Source: an uncultured Oscillospiraceae bacterium
GTDB lineage: Bacteria > Bacillota > Clostridia > Oscillospirales > Oscillospiraceae
Length of the DNA: 19,139 bases
Assembly (NCBI GenBank): GCA_910589085.1
Contig: CAJUSG010000001.1
Span: 196,570-215,708 of the forward strand
Direction: 5' to 3'
Position 1 is the stretch's first letter, and each line of letters opens with the position of its first letter. A model generated the notes under the pieces. The model was not told where the DNA came from. It saw nothing but the letters and a program-made list of their open reading frames with translations, and made no database searches. Both the position numbers and the translations under genes were made by a program. Positions 8,101 through 14,975 of this stretch are shown in pieces.

Positions 8101-11100
8101 AGTCCCGCTGGGGGCACAGGACGGGCTCCAGGTAGAACAGCAGTTCCCCCTCCAGCCTTTTCTTTCCCCTCCAGGTCAGCTCTACCCGGCGCAGCTCCCC
8201 GTTCTCCCGCCGGGGAACGGTCAGGGCGGTCCGGGCGGACAGGCCGTCCTTCTCCGCGTACCAGCTGGCCTCTGAGGCGTCAAAGGCCCAGCGGTAGGCC
8301 GCCCCGCCCTGGTACAGAGGGGCGGGGGTCAGCCCCATCAGGCCGCCGGGGCCGTTGAAGAAGACCGACACCCCGGCGGGGGCGCAGTACTCCCCTACGC
8401 GGGCCAGGGTGACTGCCGTCTCTCCGGCCCGGAACATGGTGAGGCCGTTGTCGCAGGCCAGCAGACCGCAGCTGCCGTTGGACAGCAGGTGGCACCGGGG
8501 GCGCTTCCGGCCGAAGGTCTCCCCCGTCCGGACCAGAGCGGGGCCCGCGGCGGGGCGGAATTTGGCGGGGAAATCCCGTTCCTCCTGCCTCATGATGGGG
8601 GCCCCCACCGGCACCCGCTCCTGGAGCAGCTCCCGGTAGGCCGACATGTCGCAGTCCTTCATAAACCGCTTCTGCATCACGTTGTCCCGGAGGACGTTGT
8701 CGATGGCCACCAGGCTCATCCCCAGGTGGTGGGACATATAGGAGCGGACCACCTCGTGGTCCTCCGCCCCGGTGAGACGGGCGGAGGTGTAGTCCACCGC
8801 CTCGTAGAGACCGCAGCGGCCCTCCAGCCCCATGTCCCGCAGGCGGCGGAGGTTTCTCAATGCGCTCCGGGGGGCCAGGAGCAGGGCCAGGAAGGAGGCG
8901 TAGGGGGCCACCACCAGCTCGGCGTCCAGCCCCCGCTTCAGCCCCAGGGCCTGGACCCCGTGGGCCTTGTACTGATAGCTCATACCGGGGTCGAAGGCGT
9001 AAAAGCCCGATTCGGAGATGCCCCAGGGGCGCTTGGTCTTGTCTCCCCGGCGCTTCTGGGCGTAGACGCAGAAGGACAGGGTCTCATACAGGAAGGAGTT
9101 GGGCTCGCAGGGCAGCAGCAGGTTGGGCATGAAGTACTCGAACATGGTGCCCGTCCATGAAGCCATGCCGCAGTAGTCGTTGTCCCCCAGCAGCATCCGC
9201 CCCAGCCGCCGCCAGTGGCGGGCGGGGACCTCTCCCCGGGCCACCGAAATGAAGCTGGTCTGCCGGGCCTCGCTGGCCATTAGGTCGTAAAAGCCGTCGG
9301 TGAGCTGGTCCCGCTCCACCTCGTAGCCGATGGAGAACAGTTTCCGCTCCTTGTCGAACAGCGGGGCGCAGTCCATGGCGTCGGACAGGGCCTCCGCCCG
9401 GCGGGCCAGCACGTCCTCCCCCCACTGGTACAGCCCCTCCCGCAGGGCGATCAGACAGCCCCGCAGGTTGCCGCTGTCCACCGTGGACACATACCGGGGG
9501 CGGAGGGGGGCACAGGTGGAGGTGTCGTACCAGTTATACAGGTGCCCCCTCCACTTGTCCAGCCCCTCCACCGTATCCAGAATGTGGGAGATCAGCTCCA
9601 CCGCCCGCTTCCGGGGGAGGAGGTCCAGGTCCGCCGCCGCCATCACCGACAGCAGGGCCATGCCGATGTTGGTGGGGGAGGTCCGCCGGGCCAGAGCGGG
9701 ACCGGGCTGCTCCTGCCAGTTGTCCGGGGGGAGCCAGTGGTCCTCCGCCCGGAGGAATTTGTCAAAATACCGCCAGATGAGGGTGGCCTGGTGGAGGAGA
9801 AAGGCCCGGTCGGCGGGGGGCAGGGCCTTCCCCTGACCGGAGGGCCGGCTCACCGCCCAGGCCAGGACGGGGGCCAGCAGCCAGACCAGCCCCACCGCCC
9901 TGCCAAATCTGAGCTGACCGAAGAGGAGCACAAAAAAGCCCACAGCCGCTGAGAACCAGGCTTTTTTGTAGTAGAAGGGGACGCTCCCCTTCCCCCTCTC
10001 CGTCTGGGCGGCGGTAACCCAGGCCAGCAGGTTCTTGTGGGAGACGGTCATCCGCCACAGGGCCGAGGAGATGGCCGTCAGGGAGATATAGGCCTGGTAG
10101 GGCAGGAAAATCAGCTGGATGGCGGTCTGCAAGATGGCCCCGGCCAGGCCGGCGATGACGGTGGAGTGGTACCGCCGCCGCTTGCCGGAGCGGCGCACCG
10201 CCAGCTCTGCCCCGGACAGCAGCAGGTTGGAGGCGGCGGCCACCACCGCCACGCCCCCCGCCCAAGCGAAGACCCGGCCCGAGAAGCACATGCCCAGCAC
10301 CAATGTCACCAGGGTGAAGACGGGGGACAGAGACCGGCGGAGGTTGTCCAGAATTTTCCATTTTGCTAGGGGCGGCAGGGGGTTGGCCTCCTTTCCTCCC
10401 CGGCTGTCGGGCACCCGCCGGCCTAGCCAGGGGAGCAGCTGCCAGTCCCCACGGATCCACCGGTGGAGACGGGCAAAGTAGCCGTACACCTGCCAGGGAC
10501 AGCCGTCGGTGAGCTCTACCTCCCCCAGCAGGCCCGCCCGGAGATAGCTGCCCTCCAGCAGGTCGTGGGACAGGATGGCGTTGTCGGGGAAGCGGTCGCT
10601 GAGGCAGGTGTAGAAGGCCTCCACCGAAAAGACCCCCTTGCCGGTATAGGTACCCTGATCGAAGAGGTCGTGGTACACGTCGCTGGCGGTGGAGCCGTAG
10701 GGGTCCACACCCCCCAGCCCGCCGAAAATCTTAGCGAAAAAGGACTTATTGGCCGCCTCCAGCTCCACCGCCACCCGGGGCTGGAACAGGGCATGTCCGG
10801 AGGTGACAATTTTCTTTTTGGGGTCGATAACCGGTTGGTTCAGGGGGTGGAGCATGGCCCCGGTGAGCTCCCGGGCGGCGCCCACGTTCAGGCTGGTGTC
10901 AGAATCCAGGGTGATGACGTACTTCACCTGACGCAGCCAGCCCCGCTCCCCCGCCTTCACCTCCAGGCCGGTGGGCCTGCCCTTCAAGAGCCGGACCAGC
11001 TCGGTGAGGGCCCCCCGCTTCCGCTCCCAGCCCATATACCGCTCGTCCCGCTTGCTGAAGGCCGGGGCGCGGAAAAACAGATAGAAGCCGCCGCCATACT

Positions 11101-12358
11101 TTTCGTTGAGGCTGTCCACAGCCCGGCGGGCGCTGTCCATCCAGGCCGCCCCCTCCGCCCCCATGGGGGCGCCGCTGTCGGGCAGGTCGGCCAGAATGCC
11201 CAGCCGCAGCTCGGGACCCGCGTCCCGGTTGGCCAGACGGTAGCGCTCCAGCAGGGCGGCCAGCCTGGGGCCGCTGTCCTCCCCGGTGAGGAGGGACACC
11301 ACCACGCACAGGGTGCGCCCCTCCTTGGGGATGCCTCCCTCCAGCTCCATGCGGGGCACGGGGCGGGGGGGCACCAGCCGGACCAGCAGAAAATCCATCA
11401 CATTTTTCACAATGTCGGACAGGGGCAGAAGGAGCAAAAGGGCGGCCAGGGGCGTTCCCGCCGCCCGCCACAGGGCCAGGGCGGCCACGAGGGACAGTCC
11501 CGCCACCGCCAGGGCGTAGCTCACCCCGGAGCGGGAGCCCTCCGGCCGTCCCAGGGGCTCCCGGTAGAGATACCAGCCCACATGCCGTCCGGGTCCCTCC
11601 CCCTTCCTAGCCAGCTCCAGAGCCCGGCGGGCGGTCTGGCCCTCCTCCAGGCGGTGCTTTTGGGCCAGCCGGCAGACCCGCTGCCGGTAACGGCGGCGGG
11701 TGTCCTCGTCCATGTGGGGGTAGTGGCCCGAGGGGTCCCGGATCAGCACCCGCTCCACCCGGCTGGTCCCCTCCAGAAGCCCGGTCCACTCCGCCCCGGA
11801 CAGAGCCCGCAGGGCGGTGAAGATGGGGGCCATCTCCTCGGGGGACACCTTGTCCTCCTTCAGGTCGTCCACATCAGCACAAAGCCGGGCCAGACTCTTC
11901 ACCAGCGCCCCGGCGACGGCCGGGATAAACAGGGACAGCTCCCGCTCGGTCAGAGGGCACACCGACTGAAAGCCCTCCAGATAGAGGGCCAGCCGCTGCT
12001 GGTCCAGGTCGGGCACCGCCCACAGGGCCCGTTCGGCGCAGAGCTGGAGGAGCGCGCTGCCCCCCTCCGCCCCCCGCAGGGGTTTGCCCCTCCTGAGAGC
12101 CTCCCGGGCCCGCTCCCCCTCCCGGACGGCCAGGTAGTGGTTGTCCAGCAGCCACTCCGCCGCCCCGGGCAGAGCGGACTGTCCGGCGCTCCAGAGATTC
12201 AGCTCCTCCCGGACCCGGCATACCGTTTTCAGATTGGCCCGCACCCCTTTGGCCAGGGCGCGGCAGGAGACCGCCCTGCCCGTTTTGGCCTCTCTGGCGG
12301 CATTGGCGGCGTACTTTTGCAGATGGGCGTCATCCATGGGGACATGTGGGGTGTTCAT
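5165..12358 (-). CDS. Cyclic beta-glucan synthase-like membrane glycosyltransferase (GT84-glycoamylase-GH94)
   Basis: This 2397-aa membrane protein resembles NdvB/Cgs enzymes, which build cyclic beta-1,2-glucan from UDP-glucose in the cytoplasm. Visible order: a soluble N-terminus; a hydrophobic segment (about 278-325); a GT84 domain with ITLDSDTSLN (near 482), LSHDLLEG (near 595) and HRWIRGDWQ (near 631); and several membrane helices (about 676-836). A glycoamylase-like domain follows (KWRGHLYNWYDT near 931 to about 1200). Next come two beta-sandwich-like regions, the second with NAREGKLTPWANDP, and a C-terminal GH94 domain. GGGDWNDGM (near 2092) carries the Asp that acts as general acid in GH94 phosphorylases; ENGGQYTH and GWSWYTGAAGWYW follow. 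Proteobacterial homologues are around 2800 aa, so this one is compact. The start follows GGGAGGT. The exact glucan product is not determinable; no exporter gene lies nearby. Confidence 0.88.
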   Translation of the reverse strand: MNTPHVPMDDAHLQKYAANAAREAKTGRAVSCRALAKGVRANLKTVCRVREELNLWSAGQSALPGAAEWLLDNHYLAVREGERAREALRRGKPLRGAEGGSALLQLCAERALWAVPDLDQQRLALYLEGFQSVCPLTERELSLFIPAVAGALVKSLARLCADVDDLKEDKVSPEEMAPIFTALRALSGAEWTGLLEGTSRVERVLIRDPSGHYPHMDEDTRRRYRQRVCRLAQKHRLEEGQTARRALELARKGEGPGRHVGWYLYREPLGRPEGSRSGVSYALAVAGLSLVAALALWRAAGTPLAALLLLLPLSDIVKNVMDFLLVRLVPPRPVPRMELEGGIPKEGRTLCVVVSLLTGEDSGPRLAALLERYRLANRDAGPELRLGILADLPDSGAPMGAEGAAWMDSARRAVDSLNEKYGGGFYLFFRAPAFSKRDERYMGWERKRGALTELVRLLKGRPTGLEVKAGERGWLRQVKYVITLDSDTSLNVGAARELTGAMLHPLNQPVIDPKKKIVTSGHALFQPRVAVELEAANKSFFAKIFGGLGGVDPYGSTASDVYHDLFDQGTYTGKGVFSVEAFYTCLSDRFPDNAILSHDLLEGSYLRAGLLGEVELTDGCPWQVYGYFARLHRWIRGDWQLLPWLGRRVPDSRGGKEANPLPPLAKWKILDNLRRSLSPVFTLVTLVLGMCFSGRVFAWAGGVAVVAAASNLLLSGAELAVRRSGKRRRYHSTVIAGLAGAILQTAIQLIFLPYQAYISLTAISSALWRMTVSHKNLLAWVTAAQTERGKGSVPFYYKKAWFSAAVGFFVLLFGQLRFGRAVGLVWLLAPVLAWAVSRPSGQGKALPPADRAFLLHQATLIWRYFDKFLRAEDHWLPPDNWQEQPGPALARRTSPTNIGMALLSVMAAADLDLLPRKRAVELISHILDTVEGLDKWRGHLYNWYDTSTCAPLRPRYVSTVDSGNLRGCLIALREGLYQWGEDVLARRAEALSDAMDCAPLFDKERKLFSIGYEVERDQLTDGFYDLMASEARQTSFISVARGEVPARHWRRLGRMLLGDNDYCGMASWTGTMFEYFMPNLLLPCEPNSFLYETLSFCVYAQKRRGDKTKRPWGISESGFYAFDPGMSYQYKAHGVQALGLKRGLDAELVVAPYASFLALLLAPRSALRNLRRLRDMGLEGRCGLYEAVDYTSARLTGAEDHEVVRSYMSHHLGMSLVAIDNVLRDNVMQKRFMKDCDMSAYRELLQERVPVGAPIMRQEERDFPAKFRPAAGPALVRTGETFGRKRPRCHLLSNGSCGLLACDNGLTMFRAGETAVTLARVGEYCAPAGVSVFFNGPGGLMGLTPAPLYQGGAAYRWAFDASEASWYAEKDGLSARTALTVPRRENGELRRVELTWRGKKRLEGELLFYLEPVLCPQRDFDAHPAFSRLFLECSLEGNGALFHRRPRGEEEGMYLSAAWTGETTSASLDRSAALGRGGLRALPNRAPAPLRNGVGSDPCLMVRIPVSLAAGERKTFSMALALGEAPEAAQAGSRRMLEGKDGGPASLAPIAQKLALSEGEALAAFDLLARLIPAEEGAERPPQNTLWPYGISGDLPIAAGTLSGPDDVERAALWCRWHQFLSRAGFPFDLVLLVEEGGDYRRPLRSALTEELKKLGAESALGGKGGIHLANPEAAPAVLAWARAVLPAGDGALEGPPEPEEIAPPPPVALSAGPAPWEMEGDQVTIRCGEQLPPVGWSQVLCNPEFGWLTDETGGGFLWFGGNAREGKLTPWANDPLAVGGQEKIMVNLNGRDIPVFAAGDGCPCTVTYRPGLARWEKRLEETSKTGGQYPPLLVVEGFVPMDENRRILRFTLTGASGRLVYRLGEGEPLSTALNDGQPISLVTKEKAGRPCSRFFREDFLAEQERTLAWWADKVSALTVSTPDGTLDRYLGGWCLYQVIACRMMARTSQYQNGGAFGFRDQLQDAAALIYTWPERTREQLLLAASRQFEEGDVQHWWHPPQGAGVRTRISDDLLWLPWVLCRYCTVTGDWSILDEKVFYLTAKPLEPGEKDRYEVPQVSEKRDSLYRHGLAAILCALDRGTGPHGLARMGGGDWNDGMDKVGGESVWLTWFLAAVLQDFAVLCRRMDEEARAEDLLRRADALIQAAQGAWDGGWYRRGYYEDGTPLGSAESDQCQLDSIAQSFALFPGGTDRKRGAEAVSAALDRLFDREAGVVRLFDPAFDGQGEKDPGYIKGYPAGVRENGGQYTHASVWLAMACFRLDRASEGWAILKALLPEGHRTDIYRAEPYVIAADVSYAPGRVGRAGWSWYTGAAGWYWQVAVRELLGIVVSEGRLTVEPNLPPDWPGYEARWRLPKGRLHICVKRSGAYSARLDGGPAEGGVLLAELRGDHRLEVTV
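6859..6882. repeat. Half-unit of the GTAGGGGCGG palindromic repeat, inside the glucan synthase gene
   Basis: This 24-nt stretch begins GTAGGGGCGGATAT and ends CCACCCG. It matches the left half of the intergenic repeat at 14293-14316 at 21 of 24 positions. It lies within the coding region, at about residues 1826-1834 of the glucan synthase, where it is read in frame as TGGQYPPLL. A single shared 24-mer could still be coincidence in GC-rich DNA, but the 14-nt identical core is unusual. Confidence 0.55.
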
Positions 12359-12413
12359 AGGAAAATACCTCCCGGCGGCATATTCCCGTTCATTTTTCCC
12401 CCGGCTATGGCGG

Positions 12414-12444
12414 AATATACCAAAAGGACCGGCTGGACCGTCAA
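12414..12444 (-). promoter_or_regulatory. Putative promoter of the glucan synthase gene
   Basis: On the minus strand, TTGACG (12439-12444) is followed after 19 nt by TATATT (12414-12419). The -10 is preceded by TGG, an extended -10, which can compensate for the long spacer. Start of transcription would be near 12407, giving a leader of about 50 nt before the ATG at 12358. Confidence 0.5.
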
Positions 12445-12454
12445 GGATTTTGGC

Positions 12455-12483
12455 TTGACAAACGGGCTCCGGTGTGGTACACT
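12455..12483 (+). promoter_or_regulatory. Strong sigma-A promoter of the ylxM-ffh operon
   Basis: A perfect -35 TTGACA (12455-12460) and a -10 TACACT (12478-12483) have the optimal 17-nt spacing. Transcription start is predicted near 12490. Its -35 lies only 10 bp from the -35 of the divergent glucan synthase promoter. Confidence 0.75.
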
Positions 12484-12487
12484 CTCT

Positions 12488-12515
12488 AAATGTAAAGTTA
12501 TTTGGCTTTACATTT
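12488..12515 (+). promoter_or_regulatory. Perfect 10-bp hairpin/operator at the ylxM transcription start
   Basis: AAATGTAAAG (12488-12497) and CTTTACATTT (12506-12515) are perfect inverted repeats around an 8-nt loop. The repeat begins at or within two bases of the predicted +1 and ends 8 nt before the ylxM Shine-Dalgarno AGGAGGT (12524-12530). It could be a 5'-end mRNA stem-loop or a DNA operator. It has no downstream T-run and so is not an intrinsic terminator. Confidence 0.6.
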
Positions 12516-12538
12516 TAACTGACAGGAGGTCGTACTCC

Positions 12539-12904
12539 ATGAAAAGCCAGGCCTATCGCATGACCATGCTCTTCGATTTTTATGGCGATGTGCTGACCGA
12601 CCGCCAAAAGGAGTTCTACGACCTGTACTACAACGAGGACCTGTCCCTGGGAGAGATCGCCGAGAACTACGGCATCACCCGCCAGGGCGTCCGGGACGTG
12701 ATCGTCCGGGCGGAGGCCGTCCTCACCGAGCTGGAGGACAAGACCAAGCTCATCAAGCGGTTCCACACCATGCGCGCCCAGCTGGAGCAGGTCCACAAAG
12801 ACGCCTGCCGGATGGTGGAGCTGACCGCCCAGATGGACAGCGCGGAGCTGGAGACCCTGGCCCTTCGGGTCCGGGACGCCGCCGACACCCTGCTGAAGGA
12901 GTAA
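12539..12904 (+). CDS. ylxM: YlxM family DNA-binding protein (SRP operon)
   Basis: This 121-aa helical protein belongs to the YlxM/p13 family found next to ffh in Firmicutes, where homologues modulate the SRP pathway. A sigma-70 region-4-like helix-turn-helix lies at about residues 36-60 (LSLGEIAENYGITRQGVRDVI), preceded by DRQKEFYDLYYNEDLSL, a family hallmark. The C-terminal half is a charged helical extension. The frame is open far upstream, but the ATG at 12539 is fixed by AGGAGGT 8 nt before it and by the promoter at 12455-12483. It ends 4 nt before the ffh start, so the two are translationally linked. ftsY, often upstream of ylxM, is not present in this window. Confidence 0.92.
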   Translation: MKSQAYRMTMLFDFYGDVLTDRQKEFYDLYYNEDLSLGEIAENYGITRQGVRDVIVRAEAVLTELEDKTKLIKRFHTMRAQLEQVHKDACRMVELTAQMDSAELETLALRVRDAADTLLKE

Positions 12905-12908
12905 GCCC

Positions 12909-14282
12909 ATGGCATTTGAAGGACTTTCTGAAAAGCTGTCCGCCGCCTTTAAAAAGCTGCGGGGAAAAGGCCGGCTGTCCGAGGCCGACGTGAAGGAGGC
13001 CATGCGGGAGATTCGCCTGGCCCTGCTGGAGGCCGACGTCAGCTTTAAGGTGGTCAAGCAGTTCGTGGCCCAGGTCACCGAAAAGGCGGTGGGGGCCGAC
13101 GTGCTGGAGGCCCTCTCCCCCGCCCAGCAGATCATCAAGATCGTCAATCAGGAGCTCACCGACCTGATGGGCGGGTCGGCCGCCAAGCTGACCATCGCCT
13201 CCAAGCCCCCCACGGTGGTGATGATGGTGGGCCTGCAAGGCGCGGGCAAGACCACCAACGGCGCCAAGCTGGCTGGGCTGATGAAAAAACAGAACGGCAA
13301 GCGGCCCCTGCTGGCCGCCTGCGATATCTACCGCCCCGCCGCCATCCAGCAGCTGGAGGTGGTGGGCAAGCAGCTGGACATCCCCGTCTTCCAGATGGGC
13401 CAGACCAATCCGGTGGACATCGCCAGGGCCGCCGTGGAGCACGCCGCAGCCCACGGCAACGACATGGTCTTTCTGGACACCGCCGGCCGGCTCCATGTGG
13501 ACGAGGAGCTGATGGACGAGCTGCGGAATATCAAGGCCGCTGTGGAGCCCACCGAGATCCTTCTGGTGGTGGACGCCATGATCGGTCAGGACGCAGTGAA
13601 CGCCGCCAAGGCCTTTGACGACGCCCTGGATATCGACGGCGTGGTGCTCACCAAGCTGGACGGCGACGCCCGGGGCGGCGCGGCCCTGTCCATTAAGGCG
13701 GTCACCGGCAAGCCCATCAAGTTTGTGGGCATGGGGGAAAAGCTGGACCAGATTGAGGTCTTTCACCCCGACCGGATGGCCAGCCGAATCCTGGGCATGG
13801 GGGACATGCTCTCCCTCATCGAGAAGGCGGAACAGTCCTTTGACCAGAAAAAAGCCCTGGAGCTTCAGGAGAAGCTGCGGAAAAACAAGTTTACCCTCAC
13901 CGACTTCTACGACCAGATGAAGCAGCTGAAAAATATGGGCTCCCTCTCCGAAATCGCCGGGATGATCCCCGGGGTCAAGGCCAGCGACCTGGAGGGGGCC
14001 TCCATGGATGAGAAACTCCTCCAGCGGATGGAGGCCATTATCCTGTCCATGACCCCCGCCGAGCGGGACGACCCCAAGCTGCTCAACTCCAGCCGGAAAA
14101 AGCGCATCGCCGCAGGCTCCGGCACCCAGGTGGTGGATATCAACCGCCTGCTCAAACAGTTTGACATGCTTCAGGCCATGACCAAGCAGTTCTCCGGCGG
14201 CAAGATGCCCAAAAACCTGCGGAAAATGATGGGCAAAAAGGGCCGGGGCGGCTTCCCCGGCATGGGCGGGATGCCGTTTTAA
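12909..14282 (+). CDS. ffh: Signal recognition particle protein Ffh (SRP54 GTPase)
   Basis: Ffh binds signal sequences of nascent membrane and secreted proteins together with SRP RNA, and docks at FtsY in a GTP-dependent way. The 457-aa protein has an N domain (1-100), a GTPase G domain with G1 GLQGAGKTTNGAKLA (108-122), DTAGR (near 189-193) and TKLDGDARGG (near 247-256), and a Met-rich M domain. The C-terminus ends in a Gly/Met/Lys-rich tail (GKKGRGGFPGMGGMPF). The third residue after the P-loop Lys is Asn where Thr or Ser is usual (GKTTT/GKTTS). The other GTPase residues are intact. The Shine-Dalgarno AAGGAG overlaps the end of ylxM. A palindromic repeat follows the stop. Confidence 0.98.
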   Translation: MAFEGLSEKLSAAFKKLRGKGRLSEADVKEAMREIRLALLEADVSFKVVKQFVAQVTEKAVGADVLEALSPAQQIIKIVNQELTDLMGGSAAKLTIASKPPTVVMMVGLQGAGKTTNGAKLAGLMKKQNGKRPLLAACDIYRPAAIQQLEVVGKQLDIPVFQMGQTNPVDIARAAVEHAAAHGNDMVFLDTAGRLHVDEELMDELRNIKAAVEPTEILLVVDAMIGQDAVNAAKAFDDALDIDGVVLTKLDGDARGGAALSIKAVTGKPIKFVGMGEKLDQIEVFHPDRMASRILGMGDMLSLIEKAEQSFDQKKALELQEKLRKNKFTLTDFYDQMKQLKNMGSLSEIAGMIPGVKASDLEGASMDEKLLQRMEAIILSMTPAERDDPKLLNSSRKKRIAAGSGTQVVDINRLLKQFDMLQAMTKQFSGGKMPKNLRKMMGKKGRGGFPGMGGMPF

Positions 14283-14292
14283 AGCAATCACC

Positions 14293-14368
14293 GTAGGGGC
14301 GGATATCATCCGCCCGCACGATAATGCGGTGTGTACCGGCAGAACGGGCGGGTATTACCCGCCCCTAC
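14293..14368. repeat. 76-bp intergenic paired palindromic repeat (REP-like)
   Basis: Two inverted half-units of 24 bp (14293-14316 and 14345-14368) match each other at 20 of 24 positions as reverse complements. Each is itself a hairpin: GGGCGGAT-ATC-ATCCGCCC on the left and GGGCGGGT-ATT-ACCCGCCC on the right, both with 8-bp stems. They are separated by 28 bp. The outer ends read GTAGGGGCGG and CCGCCCCTAC. The layout is that of a REP/BIME-type element. It fills the ffh-rpsP gap with no T-run, so it may stabilise or process the mRNA rather than terminate it. From memory, similar GTAGGGGCG repeats are widespread in Oscillospiraceae genomes. Confidence 0.85.
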
Positions 14369-14437
14369 AGGATTGGGTAAAGCACAAAAATTGTGTTTTC
14401 CATATAAACAAACAAATTCATTTGGAGGTGAAGATAC

Positions 14438-14677
14438 ATGGTTAAAATCAGACTGCGCCGCATGGGCGCCAAGAAGGCCCCCTTCTACCGCATCGTGGTG
14501 GCCGACTCCCGCTATCCCCGTGACGGCCGTTTCATTGAGGAGATCGGCATCTACAACCCTGTCAGCAATCCCGCCGAGCTGAAGGTGGACGTGGACCGGG
14601 CCCAGGCCTGGATCAAGACCGGCGCTCAGCCCACCGAGACCGTCCGCGACCTGCTGAAAAAAGCCGGCGCCCTGTAA
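14438..14677 (+). CDS. rpsP: 30S ribosomal protein bS16
   Basis: This 79-aa ribosomal protein binds 16S rRNA and supports 30S assembly. The N-terminus MVKIRLRRMGAKKAPFYRIV, followed by VADSRYPRDGRFIEEIGIYNP, is the diagnostic bS16 sequence. The C-terminal AQAWIKTGAQPTETVRDLLKKAG is equally typical. The start is supported by TTTGGAGGTG upstream. It lies 155 nt after ffh, behind the palindromic repeat, and 15 nt before khpA. I saw no convincing separate promoter; it is probably transcribed with ffh. Confidence 0.98.
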   Translation: MVKIRLRRMGAKKAPFYRIVVADSRYPRDGRFIEEIGIYNPVSNPAELKVDVDRAQAWIKTGAQPTETVRDLLKKAGAL

Positions 14678-14692
14678 GGCTGGAGGTCATTC

Positions 14693-14923
14693 ATGAAAGA
14701 GCTTCTCACCTACGTGGCCCAGAACCTGGTGGAGCACCCCGAGCAGGTGTCTGTCACTGAGGTCGAGGGCGACGGCGAGACCGTCCTGGAGCTCCGGGTC
14801 GCCCCGGAGGACATGGGCAAGGTAATCGGCCGCCAGGGCCGTATCGCCAAGGAGATCCGTATTCTGATGCGCTCCGCCGCCCAGCGGGCCGGCAAGCGGA
14901 TCAATGTGGAGATCGTTGACTAA
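14693..14923 (+). CDS. khpA: KH-domain RNA-binding protein KhpA
   Basis: This is a 76-aa single type-II KH domain protein. The GxxG RNA-binding loop is GRQG (46-49) within GKVIGRQGRIAKEIRILM. In Firmicutes KhpA pairs with KhpB/EloR and binds many RNAs, influencing cell elongation and division. Position directly after rpsP is the conserved location. The start follows GGAGG with proper spacing (TGGAGGTCATTC-ATG). A strong intrinsic terminator hairpin begins 6 nt after its stop codon, which could end or attenuate the upstream transcript. Confidence 0.95.
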   Translation: MKELLTYVAQNLVEHPEQVSVTEVEGDGETVLELRVAPEDMGKVIGRQGRIAKEIRILMRSAAQRAGKRINVEIVD

Positions 14924-14928
14924 ACCAA

Positions 14929-14959
14929 GGGCGCAGGGGCTTCCCTGCGTCCTTCTTTT
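14929..14959 (+). terminator. Intrinsic terminator or attenuator after khpA
   Basis: The hairpin has a 10-bp stem, GGGCGCAGGG (14929-14938) with CCCTGCGTCC (14943-14952), including one G-U pair and a 4-nt loop. It is followed by TTCTTTT (14953-14959). The Shine-Dalgarno of the next gene begins about 5 nt later, so any transcript of the unknown gene and rimM must read through it or start from an internal promoter. Confidence 0.8.
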
Positions 14960-14975
14960 CAAACCGGAGGACTTT

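Noticed and set aside
10361..10385. Another GTAGGGGCGG-like repeat copy (CTAGGGGCGGCAGG)
   Set aside because: The similarity stops after ten bases, there is no palindromic second arm, and it codes for an ordinary PLPPLAKWK segment.
10463..12538. The upstream part of a long plus-strand frame that runs into ylxM
   Set aside because: It lies antisense to the glucan synthase and upstream of a strong promoter. The real ylxM start is the ATG at 12539 after AGGAGGT.
12753..14309. A 518-codon minus-strand frame opposite ffh
   Set aside because: It is the His/Gly/Leu-rich antisense of a highly conserved gene and contains no recognisable domain.
14371..14408. A separate rpsP promoter around TTGGGT and TATAAA
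   Set aside because: The elements are 24 nt apart, too far for sigma-A, and no other -35 is suitably placed.
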